Shown here: positions 44,245 to 53,582 of the stretch, piece by piece
How positions within the stretch are numbered: the first letter of the stretch is position 1
Layout of the letters: every line of letters begins with the position of its first letter
NCBI RefSeq assembly: GCF_008634025.1
Contig: NZ_PDCM01000002.1
Span: forward strand, 992,001-1,056,000
Origin: Streptomyces albofaciens JCM 4342
Lineage (GTDB): Bacteria; Actinomycetota; Actinomycetes; Streptomycetales; Streptomycetaceae
Reading direction: 5' to 3'
DNA length: 64,000 bases
Translations under genes and position numbers: made by a program
Notes under the pieces: model-generated
The model's database searches: none
Told to the model about the DNA's origin: nothing
Seen by the model: the letters and a program-made list of their open reading frames with translations, nothing else

Positions 44245-45015
44245 ATGAGCACATCGCGGGGGCGGCGCGTGCTGCGCCGCTGGATACCGAACCAGCACGG
44301 CGCCTGGGCCATGCTGCTCGTACCTTTCCTGGCAGGCGCCCTGCTGGGCGGGTTCGTCGGTTGGCACGCCCTGCTGTTGCCCGCGTGGCTGCTGGCCTAT
44401 TGCACGGCGTTCCACGGCCAGCAATACGTGCGGCTGCGCCGCCTTTCCCGCAATCCCCGTGCGCCGCGCCGGCACCTGGCGCCGCTGGCCGGATTCGGTA
44501 CGGCATTCGTCCTGTGCGCCGTGCCGCTCGCCGTGGCGCATCCCTGGCTGTTGCTCGCCGCGTTGTGCGCGGCACCGTTCTTCGCCGTGAATATCGTGTA
44601 CGCGTACCGCAACGAGGAACGCGCCACGGTCAACGGAATCATCGCGGTGGTGCCCGCCTGCGGAATGCTGCTCGTCTCGTACCGGCTGGGCAGCGGCACG
44701 ATCGATTCCGGCGCCTGGCCGGCCGCCGCGGCCTGTCTGCTGTATTTCACCGGGACCGTGCTCTACGTGAAGACGATGATCCGCGAGCGCGGGAGCGAGG
44801 CCTTCCGGGTGGCGTCGGCCGTCTACCACGGGCTCGCGGTGGTGGCCGCCGTCTTCCTGGGCCCGTGGCTGGCGGTGCCGTTCGTGGTGTTCCTGCTGCG
44901 GGCCGTGGTGCTGCCCGGGCGCGACGTGCGGGTGGCGGTGGTCGGTGCGATCGAGGTGCTGTGCTCGGTGCTGCTGTTGGCCTTCATCGTGTGCGGTGAT
45001 CTGTTTCCCTGCTGA
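44245..45015 (+). CDS. YwiC-like integral membrane protein
   Basis: 256 residues. The start RRWIPNQHGAWAMLLVPFLA is the family signature. About seven to eight transmembrane helices follow (ALLLPAWLLAYCTAFHGQQY, LLAALCAAPFFAVNIVYAY, VAAVFLGPWLAVPFVVFLL). The function is unproven; the fold resembles UbiA-type prenyltransferases but the NDxxD motifs are missing. TATATT lies six bases before the ATG, so the message may be leaderless. Its 3' end overlaps the convergent ABC ATPase gene by 32 bases. Confidence 0.85.
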   Translation: MSTSRGRRVLRRWIPNQHGAWAMLLVPFLAGALLGGFVGWHALLLPAWLLAYCTAFHGQQYVRLRRLSRNPRAPRRHLAPLAGFGTAFVLCAVPLAVAHPWLLLAALCAAPFFAVNIVYAYRNEERATVNGIIAVVPACGMLLVSYRLGSGTIDSGAWPAAAACLLYFTGTVLYVKTMIRERGSEAFRVASAVYHGLAVVAAVFLGPWLAVPFVVFLLRAVVLPGRDVRVAVVGAIEVLCSVLLLAFIVCGDLFPC

Positions 45016-45913
45016 GGTCCCGTGGCGCGGGCGCGGGGGAAGGCGAGGGGGAAGGCGCCTGCCGGGCCGGGGTGGTCTCTTCGGCCGTCCGCCGGTCCTC
45101 TGCCGTCCGGTCCTCCGCCGTCCGGTCCTCCGCCGTCCGGTCCTTCGCCGTCCGGTCCTTCGCCTGCTTGATCTGCGCGTAGACGTGGGCGCGCAGCTCG
45201 GCGAAGCGCGGGGCGGAGCGGGTGGTGATCTGGTCGCGGTCGGCCGGCAGGTCGACGGCGATGTCCTCCTGGACGACGGTGGGCGCCGAGGACAGTACGA
45301 TCACCCGCCGCCCCAGATAGACCGCCTCGTCGATGTCGTGGGTGACCAGCAGCGTCGTCACCCCGAGCCGCCGCCACAGGGTGAGCAGCAGATCCTCCAG
45401 CTCGGCGCGGGTCTGCGCGTCCACGGCGGCGAACGGCTCGTCCATCAGGAGCACCTGGGGCTCGTACGCGATGGCACGGGCGATGGCGACACGCTGCTGC
45501 ATGCCGCCGGACAGCTGCCACGGGTGGGCCGCCGCCGCGTCGGCCAGGCCGACGGCGGCCAGCGCCCCTTCGACCAGTTCGCGGCGGCGCGGCGCGGGGA
45601 CCTTCTTCTCGCGCAGGGGGAGTTCGACGTTCTTGCGCACCGTCAACCAGGGGAAGAGGCTGCGTCCGTACTCCTGGAAGACGACGGCCAGGCCCGGCGG
45701 CGGGCCGGTGACGCGGCGGCCCGCGACCCGCACCTCGCCCGTCGTCGGCGACAGCAGCCCGGCGACGCACTTGAGCAGGGTCGTCTTGCCGCATCCGGAC
45801 GGCCCCACGACACAGACGAGGTCGCCGCCGTCGACCCGGAAGCCGATCTCGCGCAGTGCCTCGACGCCGCCGCGCCCCTCGTACGTCTTGCCCAGGCCGG
45901 TGATCTCAAGCAT
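44984..45913 (-). CDS. ABC transporter ATP-binding protein (SsuB/TauB type)
   Basis: 309 residues. Walker A is GPSGCGKTT; the Q-loop is VVFQEYGRSLFPWLTV; the signature is [15 protein letters not shown]; Walker B is VLLMDEPFAAVDAQT; the switch His is in LVTHDIDEA. The SsuB/TauB/NrtD class takes up nitrate, taurine, sulfonates or pyrimidine precursors. The C-terminal ~40 residues carry repeats TAKDR/TAEDR and a Pro-rich tail. The gene is last in a four-gene operon and its start overlaps the preceding permease stop by 8 bases. Confidence 0.93.
   Translation of the reverse strand: MLEITGLGKTYEGRGGVEALREIGFRVDGGDLVCVVGPSGCGKTTLLKCVAGLLSPTTGEVRVAGRRVTGPPPGLAVVFQEYGRSLFPWLTVRKNVELPLREKKVPAPRRRELVEGALAAVGLADAAAAHPWQLSGGMQQRVAIARAIAYEPQVLLMDEPFAAVDAQTRAELEDLLLTLWRRLGVTTLLVTHDIDEAVYLGRRVIVLSSAPTVVQEDIAVDLPADRDQITTRSAPRFAELRAHVYAQIKQAKDRTAKDRTAEDRTAEDRTAEDRRTAEETTPARQAPSPSPSPAPAPRDLSRETDHRTR
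45102..45164. repeat. 15-bp tandem repeats in the ATPase C-terminus
   Basis: Four copies of GCCGTCCGGTCCTCC or its one-base variants (TTC for CTC) encode the pentapeptide repeat (RTAxD) of the ATPase tail on the opposite strand. The in-frame unit length means copy number can change without a frameshift. Confidence 0.75.
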
Positions 45914-46925
45914 GCCGCCCCCGCTCCTCGCCGCGCGCCAAGTGCCAGAACAGTATGCGGCGTTCGGCGGCCCGGAAGGCGAGCGAGAGGCCGAATCCGA
46001 GCAGTCCGAGGACGACGATGCCGCTCCACATCTCGGGGATGGCGAAGCCGCGCTGGAAGAGGACGACGGTGTGGCCGATGCCCGAGGTGCTGGCGAACAT
46101 CTCCCCGATGACCATGAGGATGATGCCGATGGACAGGGCCTGCCGCAGGCCCGCCATGATCTGCGGGCTCGCCGCCGGCAGCACCAGGTGGCGCAGCCGG
46201 GCGGGCCCGCGCAGCCCGAAGCAGCGGCCGGTGTCGGCCAGCACCTCGTCCACGGCGCGGACGCCCTCCACGGTGTTCAGCAGGACGGGCCATACGCAGC
46301 CGGAGACGATGACCAGCACCTTCATCGTGGTGTCCAGGCCCGCGAGCAGCATGATCAGGGGCACCAGGACCGGCGGCGGCACGGCGCGGAAGAACTCCAG
46401 GACGGGTTCGGCGGCGGCCCGCAGGGGGCGCGAGGAGCCGATGGCCACGCCGAGACCGACGCCGAGCAGCCCCGCCAGCGTGTAGCCGGTGAGCAGCCGG
46501 CCCACGCTGGGCAGCACGTCCTCGGTGATCCGGGCGGAGAACCACACCTCGGTGAAGGCGGTGGCGACCCGGCCGGGCGTCGGGAGATAGAAGGTGGGCT
46601 CGGCCACGCTGTAGCCCCACCAGCCGAGGATCAGCAGCACGGGCAGGCCCAGGACGCGCAGCAGGCGCCGGGCCGCGCGTTCCAGCAGCCCCGCACGCCG
46701 CGGCGAATCCGCGCGCCTCGGCAGACTTTCGCGCCGCAGCGGGCCCGCACGCCTCAGCAGCCCCGCGCGCCGCAGCGAGCCCGCGGACCGCTTCCCTGCC
46801 GCGTTCCCCGGCCTCTCCGCGCTCCCCGAACTCCCCGAACTTCCCGCGCTCGCCGAACTTCGCGAACTTCCCGCGTTCCCCGAACTTCCCGCGCCCTCAG
46901 GCCCCTCCGCGCTCCCCCGACTCAC
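45906..46925 (-). CDS. ABC transporter permease with a low-complexity N-terminus
   Basis: 339 residues from GTG 46925, whose start overlaps the previous stop as GTGA. About 90 N-terminal residues are Ser/Gly/Ala runs and repeats of LRRAG/RRAG/RRESL, with no folded domain; the SsuC-type permease follows (LLRVLGLPVLLILGWWGYSV; GRLLTGYTLAGLLGVGLGVA; EFFRAVPPPVLVPLIMLLAG). The EAA-like loop is ADTGRCFGLRGPARLRHLVL followed by PAASPQIMAGLRQAL. Expected length without the extension is about 250. It may form a heterodimer with the second permease. Confidence 0.9.
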   Translation of the reverse strand: MSRGSAEGPEGAGSSGNAGSSRSSASAGSSGSSGSAERPGNAAGKRSAGSLRRAGLLRRAGPLRRESLPRRADSPRRAGLLERAARRLLRVLGLPVLLILGWWGYSVAEPTFYLPTPGRVATAFTEVWFSARITEDVLPSVGRLLTGYTLAGLLGVGLGVAIGSSRPLRAAAEPVLEFFRAVPPPVLVPLIMLLAGLDTTMKVLVIVSGCVWPVLLNTVEGVRAVDEVLADTGRCFGLRGPARLRHLVLPAASPQIMAGLRQALSIGIILMVIGEMFASTSGIGHTVVLFQRGFAIPEMWSGIVVLGLLGFGLSLAFRAAERRILFWHLARGEERGRHA

Positions 46926-47731
46926 CGCGCCACCTCGCCCCGTACGGACGGATGCCAGGCCAGCACCCGGCGCTCCACCGCGCGGACCACCCCGTTCACC
47001 GCGACCCCGACCAGCCCGGCCAGCACGATCAGCGCGTACACCTCGGTGACCGCGCCGCCGGACTGGGCGAGCTGGATGCGCAGCCCGAGCCCCGGACTGC
47101 CGATGACCAGTTCGGCGGTGACGGCGAGGATGAACGCCACCGCGGCGGCCAGCCGTACGCCGGTCATCACGTACGGCAGGGCCGTCGGCCACACCAGGTG
47201 GCGCAGGTGGGCCCAGCGGCCGAGGCGGTAGCTGCGGGCGGTCTCCCGGGCGACCGGGTCCACGTCGGCCACGCCGTACAGCACCTGGATGAGCACCTGC
47301 CAGAAGGAGGCGTAGACCACCAGGAGCAGGGTGGAGCCGCTCTCGGCGCCGAAGAGCAGGGTGGCCAGCGGGATCAGCGCCACGGACGGGATGGGGCGCA
47401 GGAACTCGATGGTGGAGGCGGTGGCCGCGCGCAGCCCCGGTACGGCGTCGATGAGCACGCCGAGGGCGACGGCCAGGCAGCAGGCGAGGGCGAGTCCGAC
47501 GGCCCAGGACCGCAGGGTCTCGCCGAGCGCCGTCCACAGCGCCGCGTCGCCCAGCTCGGTGACCAGGCGGCGCACGATGGCGGTGGCCGGCGGCAGGTGG
47601 CGCGGGTCGACCAGGCCGAGCCGGGGCACCGCCTCGGCGACGGCGAAGAGGCACGCCAGGCCCAGGAGCCCGAGCCCGGCGGCGCGCGGCGCGCTCATCG
47701 GCGCCCCGGCGCGCGCCTCGCGACGGGTCAC
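46922..47731 (-). CDS. ABC transporter permease (SsuC/TauC type)
   Basis: 269 residues from GTG 47731, overlapping the preceding stop as GTGA. Six or so transmembrane helices (AAGLGLLGLACLFAVAEAV; LRSWAVGLALACCLAVALGV; STLLLVVYASFWQVLIQVLY). The EAA-like loop is ETARSYRLGRWAHLRHLVWP followed by TALPYVMTGVRLAAA. This operon has two different permeases, so the membrane part may be a heterodimer, unlike typical Ssu systems with one. Confidence 0.9.
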   Translation of the reverse strand: MTRREARAGAPMSAPRAAGLGLLGLACLFAVAEAVPRLGLVDPRHLPPATAIVRRLVTELGDAALWTALGETLRSWAVGLALACCLAVALGVLIDAVPGLRAATASTIEFLRPIPSVALIPLATLLFGAESGSTLLLVVYASFWQVLIQVLYGVADVDPVARETARSYRLGRWAHLRHLVWPTALPYVMTGVRLAAAVAFILAVTAELVIGSPGLGLRIQLAQSGGAVTEVYALIVLAGLVGVAVNGVVRAVERRVLAWHPSVRGEVAR

Positions 47732-48690
47732 GGCAGCAGGGCGCCGACGTCGGCGGGCCGCTTGAGGATGCCGTCCTTACGGGCCAGGTCGGCGACGGTC
47801 TGCACGGAGGCGCGGTTGATCTCGGTGGGCCACTTCGGCAGCACGATGCGGTGGATGACCGAGGGCGGGATCTTGGTGTATTTGCGGAGTTCCTCGCGTA
47901 CCGCCTCGGGGTGCGTCCGGGCGTGGGACAGTGCCTGGTTGATGGCGGTCGTGAAGCGTTTGACCAGGTCCGGGTTCTCGCGGAGCAGCTTTTCGCTGGT
48001 GAAGTACATGGCGACGGAGAGGTTGTCGACGGCCTCGGCGAAGGGCCAGCACACGGCCCGGGCGCCCTGGTCCAGGGTCTGGGTCTGGAACGGCTCGACG
48101 GTCCAGATCGCGTCCACCCGTCCGGCGGCGAGCGCGGCGGCCATGTCGGGCAGCGGGATCTCGGTGAAGCGCAGCTTGCCGGGGTCGCCGCCGGCCTTGC
48201 GCACCGCGGCCCGGATGGTGGTGTCGCCGATGTTCTGGAGCTGGTTGACGGCGATGTTGTGGCCGGGCAGGTCCCTGGCGGACCGGATGGAGCTGTCCTT
48301 CGGGACGAGGATGGCGCTGTAGTCCTTGCCGGGCCCGGCCTGCCCGGTGGAGGACACGCCGTTGGCCACGGCCTTCAGCGGCAGTCCCTGTTCACGGGCG
48401 GTGAGCAGGGTGGTGGTGTTGCTGAAGCCGAAGTCGAACTGGCCGCTGACGACGCCGGGGGCGCTGTTCGCGCCGCCCTGGACGGGAGTGATCTTCGCGG
48501 AGATGCCGTTCCTGGCGAAGAAGCCGTGCGACACCGCGAGGTGGACGGGGGCGGTGTCGACGATGGAGAGCGCGCCGATCTCGATGCTGTCGGGCCCGTC
48601 GCCGCCCGCCTTGGCGCCGTCGTCCCCGCACGCCGTGAGAGTGAGGAGGAGTGCTGCTGTCGCCGCCAGAGCGGCCCGTAAGCGATACAC
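47728..48690 (-). CDS. NMT1/SsuA-like substrate-binding lipoprotein
   Basis: 320 residues from GTG 48690. The N-terminus RLRAALAATAALLLTLTACG has a lipobox (LTAC), so it is a membrane-anchored lipoprotein. The fold is the NMT1/THI5-like type: IEIGALSIVDTAPVHLAVSH, GFFARNGISAKITPVQGGAN, SGQFDFGFSNTTTLLTAREQ, IAVNQLQNIGDTTIRAAV, VDAIWTVEPFQTQTL. This family binds sulfonates, nitrate or pyrimidine precursors; the substrate cannot be assigned. First gene of the importer operon. Confidence 0.9.
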   Translation of the reverse strand: MYRLRAALAATAALLLTLTACGDDGAKAGGDGPDSIEIGALSIVDTAPVHLAVSHGFFARNGISAKITPVQGGANSAPGVVSGQFDFGFSNTTTLLTAREQGLPLKAVANGVSSTGQAGPGKDYSAILVPKDSSIRSARDLPGHNIAVNQLQNIGDTTIRAAVRKAGGDPGKLRFTEIPLPDMAAALAAGRVDAIWTVEPFQTQTLDQGARAVCWPFAEAVDNLSVAMYFTSEKLLRENPDLVKRFTTAINQALSHARTHPEAVREELRKYTKIPPSVIHRIVLPKWPTEINRASVQTVADLARKDGILKRPADVGALLP

Positions 48691-48966
48691 GCGGGAACCG
48701 TAGGGGCGGGCGGGGTCGTCGTCAACGGTGCGGGAACAACAGGACGCATGGGGTACGGGGACAACAGGACGACCGACGGAGCGGTGGACGGGAGGAGCCG
48801 ACGGGAGCGCGCCGAAGACACCGGACAGGATCACGCCACCGCGCGGACGCGCCGCGCGCCGGTGGCGCGGGCGTGTCGTGGATCACGTCACGCAGCGCAA
48901 CGCATCGGCGATGGTTCGCGTCTTAGCGGCCGACATCGCCGGACCCGCTCTCCGAAAGCTCCCCCC

Positions 48967-50178
48967 ATGAGTCCTGCCCCCACTCCGCACCGCCGTCGGC
49001 CGCCGCGCGCCGCGCGGGCCGCGCTGGCACTGGTGCCGCTGCTCGGCGTCGGTGCGCTCGCCGCCTGCGGGGGCCCGGCGGCGTCCGCGTCCAAGGGCGC
49101 TCCGGTGCGGGTGACGCTGGGCGCGGCGAACGGTACGAAAACCGTGCAGGCGGGCGACAAACTCCAGGTCAGCGCGGCCGGCGGCAGCCTGACCAAGGTG
49201 GTCGTGACCGACCCGAAGGGCCGCCGGCTGCCCGGCGGGCTCGGCGACGGCGGCCGGGTGTGGACCTCCCACGAGCCGACCGCGCCGGACACCAGGTACT
49301 CCGTCGCGGCCGAGGCCCGCAACGCGCGGGGCGGCACGAACGAGGTCAAGGAGTCACTGACCACCGCCAAGGCGGACAAGCTCAACAAGGTCGTGCTCAG
49401 CCCCGGCTCGCAGGGTGCCGTCGTGGGGATCGCCCAGCCGGTCTCGATCACCTTCGACTTCCCGGTGACCGACCGGGCCGCCGTCGAGAAGCACCTGAAG
49501 GTGACCACCGACAACGGCACGCCCGGCGCCTGGGGCTGGGTCAAGGACTGGTCCGGCAAGGACCGGGTGGACTGGCGTCCGAAGGAGTACTGGAAGCCGG
49601 GCACCAAGGTGGGGCTGCGCGCCGACCTGAACGGCGTGGACTCCGGCGGCGGCCGGTACTTCGCCAAGGACTACGACCTGAACTTCACCATCGGCGCCGG
49701 CCATGTGATCAAGGTGGACCTGGACAGCAAGCGCCTGACGTTCACCGAGAACGGAAAGGAGGTGAAGACCATGCCTTTCTCCGCCGGGCGGCCGGACGCG
49801 CAGCACTCCACCTGGACGGGCGTCTTCCCGCTCATGGCGAAGGAGGGCACGATCAACATGAACTCCGAGACCGTGGGGCTGGGTGACGCGTACGACAAGA
49901 CGGTCCGCGATTCCATGAAGCTCACCGACTCCGGGACCTATGCGCACGCCGCGCCGTGGAACGCCGGCAAGGTGGGCCGGGTCAACGACAGTTCCGGCTG
50001 CATCGGGCTGACCGACGCCGACGCCGACTGGCTCTACGCCAGGGTCCGCGTCGGCGACCCGTTCGAGGTCACCGGTTCCTCCGTACGGGGGAGGGCGGCC
50101 GAGAACAACGGTCTCGGGGACTGGATGGTCGACTGGACCCAGTGGCAGAAGAAGAGCGCTTTCCCATCGAGCACCTGA
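48967..50178 (+). CDS. L,D-transpeptidase lipoprotein
   Basis: 403 residues. The lipobox is LGVGALAAC with Cys34. Ig-like beta domains follow (KVVLSPGSQGAVVGIAQPVS, ITFDFPVTDRAAVEKHLKVT), as in LdtMt2. The YkuD catalytic domain (about residues 255-375) has IKVDLDSKRLTFTENGKEVK, the His in YAHAAPWNAG, and the catalytic Cys in NDSSGCIGL. The residue before GC is Ser where the textbook motif has His (SHGC). It forms 3-3 peptide cross-links in peptidoglycan outside the membrane. It directly precedes lysX (27 bases). Confidence 0.92.
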   Translation: MSPAPTPHRRRPPRAARAALALVPLLGVGALAACGGPAASASKGAPVRVTLGAANGTKTVQAGDKLQVSAAGGSLTKVVVTDPKGRRLPGGLGDGGRVWTSHEPTAPDTRYSVAAEARNARGGTNEVKESLTTAKADKLNKVVLSPGSQGAVVGIAQPVSITFDFPVTDRAAVEKHLKVTTDNGTPGAWGWVKDWSGKDRVDWRPKEYWKPGTKVGLRADLNGVDSGGGRYFAKDYDLNFTIGAGHVIKVDLDSKRLTFTENGKEVKTMPFSAGRPDAQHSTWTGVFPLMAKEGTINMNSETVGLGDAYDKTVRDSMKLTDSGTYAHAAPWNAGKVGRVNDSSGCIGLTDADADWLYARVRVGDPFEVTGSSVRGRAAENNGLGDWMVDWTQWQKKSAFPSST

Positions 50179-50204
50179 CCCCCTACAGAGCCTAATGTGA
50201 CGGA

Positions 50205-53200
50205 ATGAGCACCGTGCAGGACCAGGACCAAATAACGGCGTGGGCGCGCTTCAGTCGCCGCGTGCCCAACGGCTTCGCCATTTTCTTCAGCCTTCTGGGG
50301 CTGTTCTGCGCCGTCACGGCGCTGATCGGGCCGCTGCGCCGCGGCCTGAAACCGGTCATCTACTGGCTGGACACCCTGACCATCGTCGTCGAGCCGAACC
50401 TCGCGTACGCGGTCTTCCTCTTCCTGCTGGCCGCGGCCATGACCGCGCGCAAACGGGTCGCCCTGTGGTTCGCCGTCGTCTACATGGTGCTGGTGACGCT
50501 GACCGACGCGCTGCTCGTGCTCGACGGCTACCCGGAGTACTACTTCTCCCTGGTGCTGTGCACGGCCGCGCTGGTGCTGCTGCTGGTCACGCACCGCGAG
50601 TTCTACGCGGTCACCCGCCGCGGCGCGTTCTGGCGCGCCGCGGGCGTACTGGTCGCCGGGCTCGCGGTGTCGATCCTCGTCGGCTGGGGTCTGGTCTCGC
50701 TCTTCCCGGGCAGCCTGGAGCACGGCGCCGCCAACCGGCTGCTGTGGGCGGCCGACCGGGTCTGCGGCGGTACGCTCAGCGGCCGGCAGTTCCACGGGCA
50801 CCCGCCGCACTGGATCATCTTCCTGCTCGGACTGTTCGGCGCGCTGGCGCTGCTGAACGCGGCCCTGACGCTCTTCCGGTCGCAGCGCATGGAGGCCGCG
50901 CTGCACGGTGACGAGGAGACCCGTATCCGGGCGCTGCTGGCCCGCTACGGCGGCCGGGACTCGCTCGGCTACTTCGCCACCCGCCGCGACAAGGCCGTGG
51001 TCTTCTCCCCCAGCGGCAAGGCCGCCGTCACCTACCGTGTGGAGGCCGGCGTCTGCCTGGCCAGCGGTGACCCGGTCGGTGACCGCGAGGCGTGGGGCCC
51101 GGCCATCGAGGAGTGGCTCAAGGTCGCCGGGCGCTACGGCTGGCAGCCGGCCGTCATGGGCGCCAGCGAGGACGGCGCGAAGGCGTTCGCGCGCAGCGGT
51201 CTGAGCGCGCTGCAACTCGGTGACGAGGCGATCCTGCACGTCAAGGAGTTCGACCTGGACGGCCGCGAGATGCGGGTGACCCGGCAGGCGGTCAACCGTG
51301 TCGAGCGCACCGGCGCCACCTTCCGGGTGCGCCGCCACTCCGAGCTGTCCGACGCGGAGATGCAGGAGGTCATCCACCGGGCCGACGCGTGGCGCGACAC
51401 CGAGACCGAGCGCGGCTTCTCGATGGCGCTGGACCGGCTCGGCGACCCCGAGGACGGCGACTGCCTGCTGGCCGAGGCGTTCGACGGCGACGGCAACATG
51501 ATGGCGCTGCTGTCGTTCGTGCCGTGGGGCAAGGACGGCATCTCGCTGGACGTGATGCGCCGGGACCGCAGCGCCCCGAACGGCGTGATGGAGTACATGG
51601 TCGCGCAGCTGTGCGCGCACGCCGGCGCGCTCGGCGTGCGCCGCATCTCGCTGAACTTCGCGGTCTTCCGGTCCGCCTTCGAGGAGGGCGCGCGCATCGG
51701 CGCCGGGCCGATCCTGAAGGTCTGGCGCAAGCTGCTGCTGTTCTTCTCCAAGTGGTGGCAGCTCGAAGCGCTGTACCGCTCCAACGCGAAGTACGCCCCC
51801 GAGTGGTACCCGCGCTTCCTGTGCTACGCGGACACCGGCGCCCTGGCCCGGATCGGTCTGGCCTCCGGCATCGCCGAGGGCTTCGTGGCCGTGCCGAGCC
51901 TGGGCAAGCTGTGGGGCAAGGGCCGCAAGAAGCGGGTGCTGACCCCGGCGACCACCGCCCACCTGCCGTCGCTGGACGAGCTGGGCCTGGTCGAGCAGCC
52001 CCCGGCGACCGAGGAGGAGCTGCGTCAGCGGGAGCTGGCGGCGCTGCCGGAGCAGGTGCGCGTGCGGCACCGCAAGCTGGAGCGGCTGCGCGACGAGGGC
52101 GTCGACCCGTACCCGGTCGGTGTGCAGCGCACCCACACGCTGGGCGACGTCCGCGACGAGCACCCGGACCTGGAGTCCGGTACGCGTACGGGCAAGGTCG
52201 TACGGATCGCCGGCCGGGTGCTGCTCACCCGGGACCACGGCGGCGTGCTGTTCGCCGTGCTGCGCGACTGGTCGGGCGACCTCCAGGTGGCGCTGACCCG
52301 TGAGGGCACCGGCGCCGACGAGCTGGCGCGGTTCGGCTCGGACATCGACCTGGGCGACCACATCGAGGCCGAGGGCGAGGTCGGCGCGAGCGACCGCGGC
52401 GAGCTGACGGTCTTCGTGACCCACTGGCGGCTGACGGCCAAGTGCCTGCGCCCGCTGCCCGACAAGCGGCGCGGTCTGTCGGACCCGGAGGCCAAGGTCC
52501 GCCAGCGCTACGTGGACCTGGTCGTCTCGCCGGACTCGCGGGACAACCTGCGGGCCCGCAGCACCGCGGTGCAGGCGCTGCGCCAGGGTCTGATCGAGCG
52601 CGGCTACCTGGAGGTCGAGACGCCGATGCTCCAGCAGATCCACGGCGGCGCCAACGCCCGCCCGTTCCAGACCCACATCAACGCCTACGACCTCGATCTG
52701 TACCTGCGCATCGCCCCCGAGCTGTATCTGAAGCGGCTGTGCGTGGGCGGTATGGAGAAGGTCTTCGAGATGGGACGCACGTTCCGCAACGAGGGCATCT
52801 CCTACAAGCACAACCCCGAGTTCACGATGCTGGAGGCGTACCAGGCGTTCGCCGACTACGACGTGATGCTCGACCTGACGCGGGAGCTGATCCAGGGGGC
52901 GGCGGTCGCCGCGTTCGGCAGCGCCACGGCGCGCAAGGCGGACGCGAACGGCAAGCTCGTCGAGCACGACATCTCGGGCATCTGGCCGGTCAAGACGGTC
53001 TACGGCGCGATCTCCGAGGCCCTGGGCGAGGAGGTCGACGCGGACACGAACCCGGACACGCTGCGCCGTCTGTGCGGGCGCTCCGGGGTGCCGGTGAAGC
53101 CGGAGATGGGCCGCGGTGACATCGTCCTGGAGATGTACGAGCGGCTGGTCGAGGAGAAGACCACGCTGCCCACTTTCTACAAGGACTTCCCCACCGACGT

Positions 53201-53522
53201 CTCGCCGCTGACCCGCCAGCACCGCAAGGACCCGCGGGTCGCCGAGCGCTGGGACCTGGTGGCGTTCGGTACGGAGCTGGGCACCGCCTACTCGGAGCTG
53301 ACCGACCCGGTCGAGCAGCGGCGCCGGCTGACCGCCCAGTCGCTGCTGGCGGCGGGCGGCGACCCGGAGGCCATGGAGCTGGACGAGGACTTCCTCCAGG
53401 CCCTGGAGTACGCGATGCCGCCGACCGGTGGTCTGGGCATCGGCGTGGACCGGCTGGTCATGTTCCTCACCGGTCTGTCGATCCGCGAGACGCTGCCGTT
53501 CCCGCTGGTGCGGCGCCGGTAG
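50205..53522 (+). CDS. lysX: LysX: bifunctional lysylphosphatidylglycerol synthetase / lysyl-tRNA synthetase
   Basis: 1105 residues. The N-terminal ~230 residues have six to seven transmembrane helices ([40 protein letters not shown]). Residues about 240-570 are the DUF2156 MprF-type lysyl-transferase domain ([40 protein letters not shown]). The C-terminal ~500 residues are class II lysyl-tRNA synthetase: OB fold ([20 protein letters not shown]), motif 2 [20 protein letters not shown], motif 3 [15 protein letters not shown]. It charges tRNA-Lys and transfers lysine to phosphatidylglycerol, lowering surface negative charge against cationic peptides. TAATGT seven bases upstream may make it leaderless. 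Confidence 0.97.
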   Translation: MSTVQDQDQITAWARFSRRVPNGFAIFFSLLGLFCAVTALIGPLRRGLKPVIYWLDTLTIVVEPNLAYAVFLFLLAAAMTARKRVALWFAVVYMVLVTLTDALLVLDGYPEYYFSLVLCTAALVLLLVTHREFYAVTRRGAFWRAAGVLVAGLAVSILVGWGLVSLFPGSLEHGAANRLLWAADRVCGGTLSGRQFHGHPPHWIIFLLGLFGALALLNAALTLFRSQRMEAALHGDEETRIRALLARYGGRDSLGYFATRRDKAVVFSPSGKAAVTYRVEAGVCLASGDPVGDREAWGPAIEEWLKVAGRYGWQPAVMGASEDGAKAFARSGLSALQLGDEAILHVKEFDLDGREMRVTRQAVNRVERTGATFRVRRHSELSDAEMQEVIHRADAWRDTETERGFSMALDRLGDPEDGDCLLAEAFDGDGNMMALLSFVPWGKDGISLDVMRRDRSAPNGVMEYMVAQLCAHAGALGVRRISLNFAVFRSAFEEGARIGAGPILKVWRKLLLFFSKWWQLEALYRSNAKYAPEWYPRFLCYADTGALARIGLASGIAEGFVAVPSLGKLWGKGRKKRVLTPATTAHLPSLDELGLVEQPPATEEELRQRELAALPEQVRVRHRKLERLRDEGVDPYPVGVQRTHTLGDVRDEHPDLESGTRTGKVVRIAGRVLLTRDHGGVLFAVLRDWSGDLQVALTREGTGADELARFGSDIDLGDHIEAEGEVGASDRGELTVFVTHWRLTAKCLRPLPDKRRGLSDPEAKVRQRYVDLVVSPDSRDNLRARSTAVQALRQGLIERGYLEVETPMLQQIHGGANARPFQTHINAYDLDLYLRIAPELYLKRLCVGGMEKVFEMGRTFRNEGISYKHNPEFTMLEAYQAFADYDVMLDLTRELIQGAAVAAFGSATARKADANGKLVEHDISGIWPVKTVYGAISEALGEEVDADTNPDTLRRLCGRSGVPVKPEMGRGDIVLEMYERLVEEKTTLPTFYKDFPTDVSPLTRQHRKDPRVAERWDLVAFGTELGTAYSELTDPVEQRRRLTAQSLLAAGGDPEAMELDEDFLQALEYAMPPTGGLGIGVDRLVMFLTGLSIRETLPFPLVRRR

Positions 53523-53538
53523 GCACGCCGACACGAAA

Positions 53539-53570
53539 GGAGGGCCGTCCCCTGGCGGGGGCGGCCCTCC
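53539..53570. terminator. Bidirectional terminator between lysX and the convergent dehydrogenase operon
   Basis: GGAGGGCCG at 53539-53547 pairs with CGGCCCTCC at 53562-53570 (9-bp perfect stem, 14-base loop), 17 bases after the lysX stop and 12 before the end of the opposite-strand dehydrogenase gene. It probably serves both directions. Confidence 0.75.
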
Positions 53571-53582
53571 GGCGTATCCAGG

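Noticed and set aside
44245..45015. Prenyltransferase cargo gene for the encapsulin shells
   Set aside because: The protein is YwiC-like; it lacks the Asp-rich NDxxD motifs of UbiA-type prenyltransferases and lies 3.7 kb away behind a strong terminator.
50034..53534. 1166-residue minus-strand open frame opposite lysX
   Set aside because: Shadow of the lysX gene; low-complexity His/Arg/Gln protein with no family features.
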